The notes below the pieces were generated by a model. The model ran no database searches. It worked only from the letters and a program-made list of their open reading frames with translations, and was not told where the DNA came from. A DNA stretch of 43,601 nucleotides from CAISDA01 sp050258555 (GTDB lineage: Bacteria; Bacteroidota; Ignavibacteria; UBA10030; UBA8401), in NCBI GenBank assembly GCA_050258555.1, contig JBLMZA010000051.1, positions 1 through 43,601 of the forward strand. The letters are read 5' to 3'. A program made the translations under genes and the position numbers. Below, in pieces: positions 31,352 through 41,128 of this stretch; the first letter of the stretch is position 1, and each line of letters starts with the position of its first letter.

Positions 31352-32105
31352 CACGAATGCAGGCGTGTGCACGATAGCGATCGCAGGCTGCGATGTCACA
31401 TTCGCTTCGTATGAGGAACGGCTTCGCATGGTCGATGCTGCCTTGGCCGTTCCGGAAGAGCGGACGCGGATCGGATATGCGAATGCGCATACGATCGTTT
31501 CCGCCTGCAAAGACGGCCGATTCCGCGCTGCGCTTTCCTGCCTCTCAATCGTATTTGCCGACGGCGCCGGCGTCTATGCCGCCGCATCGCACATCAACCG
31601 TGCGGGCATGCGGCATCAGCCGACGCAGAATGCGACTGATTTCAATGAGCGCATTCTGGAATACGCCGATGCCCGCCGTCTCAGACTGTTTCTGGTGGGA
31701 GGAACGGATGAAGTCATCGGCAGATCTGTCGAACTTGTCGCAGCACGCTATCCGGGAATCCTCCTGGCCGGCGTGCAGAACGGCTATTTCGATCCGGCGG
31801 ATCCATCGGTGATTGACCGCATCAATGCTGCCGGGCCCCAGCTTGTTCTGGTCGGCATGGGACACCCCGTGCAGGAATTGTGGATACAAGCCCACTCCGG
31901 CGCCCTTCAGGCGGCCCTGGTGATCGCTGTGGGAGGATTCTTCGACTTCTTTTCAGGCCGCCATGCGCGGGCTCCGCTCTTCATGCGCCGGCTGCGCCTG
32001 GAATGGCTGCATCGCCTGCTTCTTGAGCCGCGAAGACTATGGAAAAGATATGTTGTCGGCATTCCGCATTTTTTTTATATTGTTGGACGGGGAGAAAAAA
32101 AATGA
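31344..32105 (+). CDS. WecG/TagA/CpsF family glycosyltransferase (GT26)
   Basis: This 253-residue enzyme belongs to the family that adds the second sugar (for example N-acetylmannosamine) to an undecaprenyl-linked sugar. The motifs are NAHTIVSACKD, IVFADGAGVYAAA, LFLVGGTDEV, GYFDP and PQLVLVGMGHPVQELWI. The final basic/aromatic segment (LRLEWLHRLLLEPRRLWKRY) is the membrane-binding C-terminus of the family. The gene overlaps its upstream neighbour by 8 bases and the C25 gene by 4. No initiating phosphoglycosyltransferase or Wzy polymerase is in the window, so the pathway is incomplete here. Confidence 0.93.
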   Translation: MDNTNAGVCTIAIAGCDVTFASYEERLRMVDAALAVPEERTRIGYANAHTIVSACKDGRFRAALSCLSIVFADGAGVYAAASHINRAGMRHQPTQNATDFNERILEYADARRLRLFLVGGTDEVIGRSVELVAARYPGILLAGVQNGYFDPADPSVIDRINAAGPQLVLVGMGHPVQELWIQAHSGALQAALVIAVGGFFDFFSGRHARAPLFMRRLRLEWLHRLLLEPRRLWKRYVVGIPHFFYIVGRGEKK

Positions 32106-35100
32106 TGAAGCCTACTGCGACCGCATGGATATTCCTGGCCTGCCTCCTGTTGCCTCTGCAGCTGCATGCTCAGATCACGCTTCAGTCCGAAGTGATCACG
32201 GCCGGCACCTACCGCCTCACATTCAACAGCACCGGATATCCATCGAGGGTCGATCAGTCGACAGGCAAGAACATCCTCTCCTTTACGCCCGCTTCGAGGC
32301 CCGAAGATGAGCATCCCTATCCTGTCCGCGAAATTTATATCGCGCTGCCTGCGAATGCCCATCCGGCCGCCCGTCTTGTGGTTCTGAAACAACAGGCGCT
32401 TGCTGTCGCTGCGATTGCAAATCGGCCTCCGGCTGCCGCTCCGCGCTCGTCGGTGAAAGGATTTTTATGGATCGGCTCGTTCTATTGCATGCATATCTCC
32501 GTCGAGCCGTTCTGGTACGATGCCGCATCGGCTACGGTCATGGAACTGAAGGAGTTTGCTGTTGAAGTCGATCTCCCTTCCCAGACTGCCGGCATCCGAA
32601 GCGATGCCGGCGCGCAGACCGTTCCGGAGTTCATCGAGAATCTCCGGTATGGCTCGCAATGGAAAGCTCCGAAGGCGGGATACGCTGCTTCGCCGTCCGA
32701 TGCATGGATCGATTATACACAGGAATATCTGAAACTCGGCGTGGCAAAGGACGGCATCTACCGCCTGACCTATGCCGATTTGATTGCGAGCGGCGTGCCG
32801 GTGGGATCGGTCGATCCGCGGTCATTCAAACTGTTTCTGAAAGGGAAGGAGCTTCCTCTCTACGTCAGCGGAGAAAAAAACAACGCGTTCGATGCCGGCG
32901 ATTACATCGAATTTCTCGGACGGAGAAATTACGGCGATCCGGATTACAGATCGGTCGCTCCCTATGGCACGCATTATCGCGAATATCTCAACCCGTACTC
33001 CGATACGACCATCTATTGGCTGAGCTGGGCCGGCGCATTCGGAAAACGCGTCGACACGGTGCTGGCATCGTCAGGAACGCCCTCTGATACGGTACGGTAT
33101 TACGACGAACTGGTTCACAGCGAAGCGAACTACTACTGGGATTTTCAGACAGCCGGAGGAGATGTCCGGAAGAATTCTCCCGAAATTCTGGAGAACGAAA
33201 CATGGAACGACGGCACGATGGGAGTGGGAAAGCTTCCCGTCTCTTTTTCCGTCGCCAATCTGTATCCGGGAAAACCGGCGCGCGCCTTCGTGAAATACGG
33301 CGACTTCTCCTCGAATGTCGACGCCAAGGCTCACAATCTATCGCTTTCCATTAATTCGAATCCGACGGCCTATGATTCGGGCTTTTCAGACAAATACGAA
33401 ACACGCGTTCTGAATGCGAACTTCACCTCGGCCTCATTGGTCAATGGCACGAACACGGTCAATCTGAATTCCTATCCGACATTGAATACGATCAATGTCA
33501 TCATCCGGGACTGGTATGAACTTGAATACCCGCGCTTTCTCCGCGCTTCCTCCGATTCGCTGAGCTTTTCCTATCGCAATCCTGTTGCGCCGAAACTCTC
33601 GGTCATTGCCGTAAGCGGACTATCGGCGGCGCCGATTTCGCTCTATCGCTTCGCATGGGCCGACAGCGGCATCGTGAAAATCACGAACTATCAGCGCAAT
33701 GCCGATACGCTGCGCTTCACCGATACGGCTTCTTCCGGCCGGTCATACTTTCTGCTTGCCGGTTCGAAGGCGAAGGCGCCGATCATTTTCTATAAGAAGA
33801 AGTTCGCGAATCTTCGGAGCGGTTCGCACAGGGCCGATTACATCGCCATCACGCATTCCTCGTTCGTTCCGGCGGTGACAAGCTACCTGTCGTTCATCCA
33901 ATCGACATACCGCATGGCCACGCAGCTGATTGACGTCCAGGATATCTACGATGAGTTCAACTACGGATTCTTCGCACCCGAGCCGATCCGCGATTTTCTC
34001 CGGTCGACGCATACGGCATGGCAGGCTCCGTATCCCTCATACGTCTTCCTGGTCGGAAAGGGAACATATGATTATTACGGCAACAAGACAAAATACTTCG
34101 GCGTGCCGAGGACTCCCAATTTCGTCCCGTCCTACGGCAATCCGGTGAGCGATACATGGTTTACAATCTGGGATACAACCGGAGCGCTCATTCCGCAGAT
34201 GAGCATCGGCAGGGTGCCTGCGAAAACGGTTGACGAGTTTCAATTGTATTCGTCCCGCCATCAGAAATATGTGACCAAAGGGTTTGACGATTGGAATAAG
34301 CGCTACATCTTTTTCTCCGGAGGTAATTTTACGGAGCCGGAGCAGCTGACGCAGACGAAGGCTGTCAATGATCAAATCATCAGCAATTATGTCGTGAAGC
34401 CGCCTGTCGGAGGCATTATCGCGAACTTCTACAAGACGGCAAATCCCATCAGCAATTTCGGCCCATACAGTCCAGCCTATGTGAGTGATGCCATCGATCA
34501 AGGCGGCATGTTTATCTCCTATATCGGGCATTCGGGCACGCAGACATGGGATAACAGCATCACCGACGTCTCGCAGCTGGCAAATGTCCGCGATCGCAAT
34601 CCGCTGATCACAGACTTCGGCTGCTCGACCGGAAAGTTTGCCGAACCGGATGTATTCTCCTTTTCAGAACTTGCGGTGAACAATAGCAAAGGACAGGCGA
34701 TCGGATACATCGGCAATTCATCGCTGGGATTCACGACGACCGCGTACTCGTTTCCCCAGGTTTTCTACCGCAAGCTTCTCATCGATACGGCTGTATCGGT
34801 GGGCGAAACGCACCGCCTCGCGAAAATCGATTATGCAAAGCAGTACGGCGTCTCGGGTGTCTTCGGTCTTTTCATACTGACCAACACGCTCATCGGCGAT
34901 CCGATTGTCACGCTTCCTCTTCCTCAAAAGCCGAATCTCTCATTCGGCGCCGCTTCCGTGGTTCTGCAGCCGCAACGCGTGACCGAACAGACAGACAGCG
35001 TCCAGGTGACATTCGGCTACAACAATCTCGGGCGCGTTGAAGGCGACTCGGTGGATATTGCCATACGCGATCAGTACCAGGGCGCGTCGGCATTCAGTTC

Positions 35101-38100
35101 GACGCTTCGGCGCAGGATGCCGAATTATATCGATTCAATCACTGCTGTGCTGCCCATAAAAGGAAAAGCGGGGGAGCATCTGTTTTCTGTTTCTCTTGAT
35201 CCGGCAAACAGGGTGTCCGAAATCTATGAAAACGACAACGCGCTTTCGTATCCGTTCATTGTCGCCAGCAGCACATTGAGGAATTTGGACATCGCTGCAC
35301 TCGCCAACCAGAGCGCTGGAACGATTCGTTTCCTGAATCCCTCCGCAAGACCGGCCGGTTCAACATTCATCATCGATGTCAGCGAAAACTCCGCCTTTTC
35401 TCCAAGCAGGAGTTATCAGGTCCCCTACGATACGTTCGTAACAACATTCAAATTGGATACATCCTTGTATGGAAAGCGCGTATGGATTCGCACGAAGCTC
35501 GATGCGGCCGGCGCGGAAGGACTGATATATTCGTACATCGTGGGCGGCAGCGACAATGTCCTTCTTGCCGACAGCACATCGTTTTCGGCCGTGGCAAGAG
35601 AAGGCCTCGGCATGAATGGAAGCCGAATGTATCTTGATACGACGAAAACGGTTATCAGCGCGATTTCAGGAGGATTCAACGACGGCAACACGGCGGTGAT
35701 CAGCCGCAACGGACAGAACTTCATTCCCGAAAATACCCTGCGCGGATTTCATGTCGTGATTTTCGATGCCGCCACGTATGGCTACAAAGGATATTACCTC
35801 TTCGATGTACAGACGGGATTGACCGCCTCGACAAATTTTAAGACGCTGCTGGACACGCTGAAAACGGGAAACCTTATAGCTGTCGCCATCTCGAACGATG
35901 TCGCAAGCAACGGCGCCTTCTTTCCCGCATCGCTGAAAGCGTCGCTGAAACAATATGGCAGCCGTTACATCGATAATGTGGGTGTGGCAGATTCGTGGAC
36001 GATGATTGGATGGAAAGGCGCCCAGCCGGGCACAGCACCCGAAAAATATGCAAAGCGGTACAGCGGACATACGATCACAGTCGATACGACAATCACCATC
36101 CCGAACACACAGGGCTCGTTCGAGACGGAGCCGATCGGGCCGGTGGCTGCATGGAAAAATGCGGTGATCCGAGCCGCACGATCCGCCGGCGGTTCGATCG
36201 ATGTAAAGATCGTGGGTATCAAGTCTGATAACACGACGGATACGCTGAAGACACAAGCTCTTGCCGATTCAACCATCGATCTGTCGGCTGTGAATGCTCA
36301 GCGCTATCCTTCGATCAGAGTGAGAGGAGAACTGAAGAGAGCCGCAGGACAGGAATCACCATCCATCAGCGCGATCGCCGTCAACTATGACCAACTTGCC
36401 GAACTGGGCACCAATTATCAGACCGTGAAGGCGTTCGTCATGGAAAATGGCGCGCCGGCGCGCGCGTTGGCGGAAGGCGATACGGTGCAGCAGGGTGAAA
36501 AGGTCCTTCTTTCGTATCGCATTTACAATGCGGGTGGAGTGGCGGCGAAGAAATTCTCCGCACAGGCCGCGGCGGTCTGGAGCAATAACAACATCGAGCC
36601 GATCGGAAGCGTCGTCATCGATTCTCTGGCGCCGAAATCGTTTACAGAGGCGTCTGCACTGTATAATACGTCGCTCGGCTCGGGCAGAAGATCGATCCGC
36701 ATCGCGGTCGATCCCGATACGCTCGTCCGCGAACTGTACAAGGACAATAACATTTATGCGTTCCCGATCTATGTGAAAAAGGACACCTCGAAGCCGCTGC
36801 TTCCCAACCTTTCGATCGCGGGGAAGAATATTTTTCCGATCGATCCGCCCGTGACCGACGAGAAGGACAGCGCCCGGTTTGTGATCGTCTACGGCAATAC
36901 CGGCGCCTTCATCAATGACAGCGTCACGATTGCCGTGCGGCAGTTCTACCAGGGATCTCAGGTTGCCGCATGGACGCTGCGCCGGAAATATCCCGCCGAG
37001 ACCGATACGATCGTGCTCACCGTGCCGATTCTGAAGCGCGCCGGCGAACACCAGCTCCAGGTCGAGCTCGATCCGGTCGGCCTCATTGTCGAATCGTCCG
37101 AATCGGACAACATGGCGAACGCATTTTTCACCGTCGTCACGACCGATTTCAAAGTGCTTCAGCCGACGGCGTTCACCACGGGCTCGTATGCGACCATGAT
37201 ATTCCTGAATCCGACGACCGCTCTTGCCGCATCGGCCCGCATGGCGGAACTCGAGCTCGACACACTGGACACATTTGCCACCGCAAAAAAAAGCGTGATC
37301 CCGATGCAGGAGTTTACGACCTCCTACGATATCAGCCAGCTGCCGAAACCGGGCAGATATTTCTGGCGCATTCGCCAACAGAACAGCGGCCGAGGCTGGA
37401 GCACCGGCTCATTCTATCTCGGCGCTTCCGCTACCTATGCGATCGGTCAGGCGGATGAGGCGGCATGGAGCGGCAATTCATTCATGCATGCTTCGTATGC
37501 GGCGGGTTCCGGCGCACAGATCGCCGACACGCGGCTGGCCGTCCGCGCGGTCTCGGCCGGTTTCAGCGACGGCCGCACCGGCAGCATCGACATCAACGGC
37601 GTCAACGTGCTCGCACCCGTCTTTGGTACGGGGCATAACCTCGTCGTAATCGATACGAGTTCAATGTCCCTTTCACAGCGGCGGCGCTTCGATCCCTCGA
37701 ACGTTCCGGAAGAATCGGATTCGCTCTCAAAGTTCATCGCATCGATCCCATTTGGAGCGATCGTGGCCGACGTGGTCGTCGATGAAGGATCCAATAATCT
37801 CACGCAATCGGCGCGTGACGCTCTCAAGACGATCGGCAGCGCATCGATCGACAGGCTTGCCCGGAGAGATTCATGGGCGATCATCGGAAGGAAGGGAGCT
37901 TCTGCGGGCAGCGTGCCCGAATCATATGTGCCACAGTTCGGAGGTCCGGCATCGGCGGAAACAACATTCATCCGGAAGGAATACGCGGCAAGTATTTCAA
38001 CGCAGTCATTCGGACCGCTTGCATCCCTGTCGGCCTTTTCGATGACCGGTTCGATACCCGCGGGCTCGAGTGTGGAGACGCGCTTCATCGGTACGCGCTT

Positions 38101-39247
38101 CAATAACCGTATCGATACGCTGCTGTTGACTTCCGGCACTGCGCTTGCGTCGACAAATCTAGCGAATACGGAACGCTATAAGGAAGGCAGGATCGTGTTT
38201 TCTCTGCAGACATCGGGCGCATCGACGCCTTCCATTCTCCGCTGGAACCTTGCGGCAAAGGCGTTTACGGAACTCGCCGTGAGTCCGCAGCGCACTTCGG
38301 TCAGTCCTCAGTCGGTGATGGAGGGCGAACCGGTCACATTCACCGGGACGATCTTCAACGTGAGTGCGACACCCGCCGAGAGCGTCACGGTTCAATTGGC
38401 GATGAATGAGGGGGGACTGGCAACGGTGCTCCGGTCGCAGAAAATTCCCGTTATCGCGGGGAATGATTCTTCGGTGTTCTCCTATCGGTATGAGACGAAA
38501 GGCAAACGCGGCACGCATGCCTTCACAATGACCGTCGATCCGATGGACAGCCTGCTCGAGCAGTCGAAGAGCAACAATACGGTTTCCGCATCGTTCACCA
38601 TACAATCCGATACCGTCCGGCCGCAGCTTATCGTCGCCGTCGACGGCCAGCGCGTTTTCGACGGCGACTATGTCCGTCAGCATCCCGAAATCAATGTGCG
38701 CTACACCGATAATAATCCCACAGCGATCACGGCCGCGGATACAGCGAATTTCAAGATCAGGCTCAACAATTATCCTGTCTACTTCGCACCCGGCGTCGCG
38801 GAACTTGTGCCGTCGACATCGCCGGGAGAGGCGCAGCTGAAATGGACGCCTGAACTTCCGAACGGCGAAAATTTCATACAGATCTATGCGCTCGACATAT
38901 CGGGCAACTCCTCCGATACCACGACGCTCTTCGTGAATGTCTCCTCCGAGTTCACGCTCAAGGATGTGTACAATCTGCCGAATCCGTTTGCGGGACGGAC
39001 GAATTTCACTTTCAACATCCTCAGTCCGGTCAATCCCGATGAGGTCACCATCCGCATCTTCACCGTGGCCGGCCGCCTGATACAGACGTTTTCGTATCCG
39101 TGCCGGATCGGCTTCAATTCATTCTCCTGGGACGGGCGCGACAAGGACGGCGATGAGATCGCCAACGGCGTCTATTTCTACAAGGTGACGGTGAAGCAGT
39201 CGGATAAACAGACCGACACGATCTCGAAACTGGTTAAAATGAAATAA
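32102..39247 (+). CDS. Giant C25 (gingipain/PorU2-like) peptidase with CARDB and FAM3-like domains and T9SS-type C-terminus
   Basis: This is a 2381-residue exported protein. The signal peptide ends near LQLHAQ. An N-terminal prodomain-like beta region (about 25-560) precedes the C25 peptidase domain (about 575-925), with catalytic His810 in YIGHSG and Cys841 in FGCSTG. Then come two copies of a block of about 620 residues: CARDB (943-1053 and 1563-1680), linker, FAM3/ILEI-like domain (about 1163-1320 and 1783-1945), beta domain and CARDB (1437-1560 and 2060-2170). An Ig-like domain follows (about 2170-2283). The end is a FlgD-like T9SS type A sorting module (YNLPNPFAGRTNFTF to ANGVYFYKVTV). 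The best match is the PorU2-type sortase/protease group. The start ATG overlaps the WecG-family stop (ATGA) and has a GGGGAG SD. The natural substrate is unknown. Confidence 0.88.
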   Translation: MMKPTATAWIFLACLLLPLQLHAQITLQSEVITAGTYRLTFNSTGYPSRVDQSTGKNILSFTPASRPEDEHPYPVREIYIALPANAHPAARLVVLKQQALAVAAIANRPPAAAPRSSVKGFLWIGSFYCMHISVEPFWYDAASATVMELKEFAVEVDLPSQTAGIRSDAGAQTVPEFIENLRYGSQWKAPKAGYAASPSDAWIDYTQEYLKLGVAKDGIYRLTYADLIASGVPVGSVDPRSFKLFLKGKELPLYVSGEKNNAFDAGDYIEFLGRRNYGDPDYRSVAPYGTHYREYLNPYSDTTIYWLSWAGAFGKRVDTVLASSGTPSDTVRYYDELVHSEANYYWDFQTAGGDVRKNSPEILENETWNDGTMGVGKLPVSFSVANLYPGKPARAFVKYGDFSSNVDAKAHNLSLSINSNPTAYDSGFSDKYETRVLNANFTSASLVNGTNTVNLNSYPTLNTINVIIRDWYELEYPRFLRASSDSLSFSYRNPVAPKLSVIAVSGLSAAPISLYRFAWADSGIVKITNYQRNADTLRFTDTASSGRSYFLLAGSKAKAPIIFYKKKFANLRSGSHRADYIAITHSSFVPAVTSYLSFIQSTYRMATQLIDVQDIYDEFNYGFFAPEPIRDFLRSTHTAWQAPYPSYVFLVGKGTYDYYGNKTKYFGVPRTPNFVPSYGNPVSDTWFTIWDTTGALIPQMSIGRVPAKTVDEFQLYSSRHQKYVTKGFDDWNKRYIFFSGGNFTEPEQLTQTKAVNDQIISNYVVKPPVGGIIANFYKTANPISNFGPYSPAYVSDAIDQGGMFISYIGHSGTQTWDNSITDVSQLANVRDRNPLITDFGCSTGKFAEPDVFSFSELAVNNSKGQAIGYIGNSSLGFTTTAYSFPQVFYRKLLIDTAVSVGETHRLAKIDYAKQYGVSGVFGLFILTNTLIGDPIVTLPLPQKPNLSFGAASVVLQPQRVTEQTDSVQVTFGYNNLGRVEGDSVDIAIRDQYQGASAFSSTLRRRMPNYIDSITAVLPIKGKAGEHLFSVSLDPANRVSEIYENDNALSYPFIVASSTLRNLDIAALANQSAGTIRFLNPSARPAGSTFIIDVSENSAFSPSRSYQVPYDTFVTTFKLDTSLYGKRVWIRTKLDAAGAEGLIYSYIVGGSDNVLLADSTSFSAVAREGLGMNGSRMYLDTTKTVISAISGGFNDGNTAVISRNGQNFIPENTLRGFHVVIFDAATYGYKGYYLFDVQTGLTASTNFKTLLDTLKTGNLIAVAISNDVASNGAFFPASLKASLKQYGSRYIDNVGVADSWTMIGWKGAQPGTAPEKYAKRYSGHTITVDTTITIPNTQGSFETEPIGPVAAWKNAVIRAARSAGGSIDVKIVGIKSDNTTDTLKTQALADSTIDLSAVNAQRYPSIRVRGELKRAAGQESPSISAIAVNYDQLAELGTNYQTVKAFVMENGAPARALAEGDTVQQGEKVLLSYRIYNAGGVAAKKFSAQAAAVWSNNNIEPIGSVVIDSLAPKSFTEASALYNTSLGSGRRSIRIAVDPDTLVRELYKDNNIYAFPIYVKKDTSKPLLPNLSIAGKNIFPIDPPVTDEKDSARFVIVYGNTGAFINDSVTIAVRQFYQGSQVAAWTLRRKYPAETDTIVLTVPILKRAGEHQLQVELDPVGLIVESSESDNMANAFFTVVTTDFKVLQPTAFTTGSYATMIFLNPTTALAASARMAELELDTLDTFATAKKSVIPMQEFTTSYDISQLPKPGRYFWRIRQQNSGRGWSTGSFYLGASATYAIGQADEAAWSGNSFMHASYAAGSGAQIADTRLAVRAVSAGFSDGRTGSIDINGVNVLAPVFGTGHNLVVIDTSSMSLSQRRRFDPSNVPEESDSLSKFIASIPFGAIVADVVVDEGSNNLTQSARDALKTIGSASIDRLARRDSWAIIGRKGASAGSVPESYVPQFGGPASAETTFIRKEYAASISTQSFGPLASLSAFSMTGSIPAGSSVETRFIGTRFNNRIDTLLLTSGTALASTNLANTERYKEGRIVFSLQTSGASTPSILRWNLAAKAFTELAVSPQRTSVSPQSVMEGEPVTFTGTIFNVSATPAESVTVQLAMNEGGLATVLRSQKIPVIAGNDSSVFSYRYETKGKRGTHAFTMTVDPMDSLLEQSKSNNTVSASFTIQSDTVRPQLIVAVDGQRVFDGDYVRQHPEINVRYTDNNPTAITAADTANFKIRLNNYPVYFAPGVAELVPSTSPGEAQLKWTPELPNGENFIQIYALDISGNSSDTTTLFVNVSSEFTLKDVYNLPNPFAGRTNFTFNILSPVNPDEVTIRIFTVAGRLIQTFSYPCRIGFNSFSWDGRDKDGDEIANGVYFYKVTVKQSDKQTDTISKLVKMK
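34930..36780 (+). repeat. First copy of the ~620-residue intragenic tandem block
   Basis: This block encodes CARDB, linker, FAM3-like, beta and CARDB domains. Its first CARDB contains DSVDIAIRDQYQG and KAGEHLFSVSLDP. These recur in the second copy as DSVTIAVRQFYQG and RAGEHQLQVELDP. Domain order and lengths are kept, while sequence identity is moderate. Confidence 0.75.
36790..38615 (+). repeat. Second copy of the ~620-residue intragenic tandem block
   Basis: This block repeats the order of the first copy. Shared marks in the FAM3-like parts are a GF-x-DG motif, an NG-x-N motif, and a C-terminal pattern GS-x2-ID-x5-DSW-x2-IG-x-KGA. Divergence at most positions argues for an old duplication. 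Confidence 0.75.
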
Positions 39248-39262
39248 TCATCATCCGGATGC

Positions 39263-41035
39263 ATGTCCACTCAGCATATGAAAACAACGCTCGCACTCCT
39301 TTTTATTTTTTTACTGTCACTTTCGGCTTCGGCACAGAATTCGGACCGATGGAAGACGTTCTATGAACAAAGCAATTATCTGAAAACGCCGCGCTATGCG
39401 GAAACGATCGACTATTGCCGGCGGCTCGATGCCGCTTCGTCGTGGGTGAAGTATGAATCGTTCGGCAAAAGCCCCCAGGGCAGGGACCTTCCCCTGGTGA
39501 TACTGTCGAAAGACGGCGCGTTCACGCCCGAGGCGGCGGCCAAAACCGGCAAGGCGGTCATCCTGATCCAAAGCGGCATCCATGCGGGCGAGATCGACGG
39601 GAAGGACGCCTCGCTCATGCTCATGCGCGATATCGCAATCACGAAGACGAAAACGCATCTGCTCGATCATGCCATCATCCTGATCGTGCCCATCTTCAGC
39701 GTGGACGGGCATGAGCGCTTCGGGAAATACAATCGCATCAACCAGAACGGTCCCGAGGAAATGGGCTGGCGCGTCAACGCGAACAACCTCAATCTGAACC
39801 GCGATTATATGAAGGCCGACGCCCCCGAAATGCGTGCGATGCTCGGGTTGTTCTCGCGCTGGCTGCCGGATTTTTACGTGGACTGTCATGTGACCGACGG
39901 CATCGATTTTCAGTACAGCGTCACATTCGCCATCGAACTCTTTCAGAATATCGACCCGGCGATCGGTTCATGGCTGCGCTCGAAATTCGTGCCCGAGATG
40001 ACATCCGAAGTCGAACGCGCCGGCAGCCTGATCGCACCCTATATGGGCGCGCGCGAGGAGAACGATTTGTCCAAAGGATTCCTGTTCGGTCCGGCGACGC
40101 CGCGCTTCTCGACGGGATACGGCGCCGTGCAGAACAGGCCGTCGCTGCTGATCGAAACGCACGTCTACAAGCCGTATAAGACCCGCGTCACGGCAACCTA
40201 CCATGTGCTCGAATCGACGATCGGCTTTGTCAATACGAATGCGCGCGAACTCAAGCGCCTGAACCGTCAGGCCGATGCAGCAACGTCCCAGGCTGCCTCG
40301 CTCGGCGCATACATCCCGCTGCGTTTCGGCACGCTCGAACAGTCGGTGCCGATCGTCTTCCGCGGATGGAAGACCGAACGGAAATTGAGTCCGGTGACGG
40401 GGCAGATGATGACCTACTACACGCACGATACGGCGAGCGTGACGGTTCCGTACTTCGATCGCGCCACGGTCATCGATTCGGTCCGGCTGCCGATGTACTA
40501 TCTGATCCCCGAGGAATGGACGGCGGTCATCGATGTGCTGAAGGCGCACGGCATTTCGATGAGCCGTTTGAAGACGCAGCGAACACTGCCGATCGAATCG
40601 TACAGATTTTCGGACGGGAAGTGGCGCGAAACACCATATGAGGGACGGCATCCGGCATCGTTCAAGTCCGCTTTAGTGAAGGAGGAACGCATATTCCCGG
40701 CGGGCACGGTCGTCGTGCCGACATCGCAGCGCACGGCGAAAGTGATTGCGAATCTGCTCGAGCCGCGGGCGTCGGATTCGTTCGTCAGCTGGGGATTTTT
40801 TGACGCGATCTTTGAACAGAAGGAATATTTCGAGGACGGAGTGATGGAGCACATCGCCGGAGAGATGATGTCGAATGATCCCGCGCTGAAGAAGGAATTC
40901 GAAGCGAAAGTTGCCGCCGATACGGCGTTTGCGCACAACGCGTATGCACGACTCAAATTCTTCTACGAGCGCTCGCCCTACAACGACACGTCGATCGGAC
41001 TGTATCCCATCGCGCGGTATGATGGGAAATTCTAA
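39263..41035 (+). CDS. M14 family zinc carboxypeptidase, exported
   Basis: This 590-residue protein has a signal peptide (KTTLALLFIFLLSLSASA, then Q). Zinc ligands H107 and E110 are in GIHAGEIDGKD and H209 in DCHVTDGID. The catalytic Glu298 is in LLIETHVYKPY. NLNLNRDYMK carries the substrate-binding Asn-Arg pair. The M14 domain spans about 35-320. The C-terminal 270 residues are a less typical extension with no clear T9SS tail. M14 enzymes of this type remove C-terminal residues or trim peptidoglycan peptides. The ATG at 39263 is used, though the internal ATG at 39278 would also give a good signal peptide. It follows the C25 gene by 15 bases and probably shares its transcript. Confidence 0.9.
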   Translation: MSTQHMKTTLALLFIFLLSLSASAQNSDRWKTFYEQSNYLKTPRYAETIDYCRRLDAASSWVKYESFGKSPQGRDLPLVILSKDGAFTPEAAAKTGKAVILIQSGIHAGEIDGKDASLMLMRDIAITKTKTHLLDHAIILIVPIFSVDGHERFGKYNRINQNGPEEMGWRVNANNLNLNRDYMKADAPEMRAMLGLFSRWLPDFYVDCHVTDGIDFQYSVTFAIELFQNIDPAIGSWLRSKFVPEMTSEVERAGSLIAPYMGAREENDLSKGFLFGPATPRFSTGYGAVQNRPSLLIETHVYKPYKTRVTATYHVLESTIGFVNTNARELKRLNRQADAATSQAASLGAYIPLRFGTLEQSVPIVFRGWKTERKLSPVTGQMMTYYTHDTASVTVPYFDRATVIDSVRLPMYYLIPEEWTAVIDVLKAHGISMSRLKTQRTLPIESYRFSDGKWRETPYEGRHPASFKSALVKEERIFPAGTVVVPTSQRTAKVIANLLEPRASDSFVSWGFFDAIFEQKEYFEDGVMEHIAGEMMSNDPALKKEFEAKVAADTAFAHNAYARLKFFYERSPYNDTSIGLYPIARYDGKF

Positions 41036-41050
41036 AGAAAGATGAAGCAG

Positions 41051-41106
41051 GGGGCGAAGCAGCGAACAACCGCGCTTGACGCGCGTATCATTTTCGGCTT
41101 CGCCCC
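41051..41106. terminator. Long inverted repeat between convergent genes
   Basis: GGGGCGAAGC (41051-41060) and GCTTCGCCCC (41097-41106) are exact reverse complements around a 36-base centre that contains a smaller GCGC-rich repeat. It lies in the 93-base gap between the M14 gene and the convergent phoU, a usual site for a bidirectional terminator. The lack of a T run makes this uncertain. Confidence 0.45.
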
Positions 41107-41128
41107 ACATGACGCTTCGCCAGGCAAT

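Noticed and set aside
32039..32101. Upstream extension of the C25 gene.
   Set aside because: It lies inside the WecG-family gene and puts 21 residues before a clear signal peptide. The SD and ATGA overlap favour 32102.
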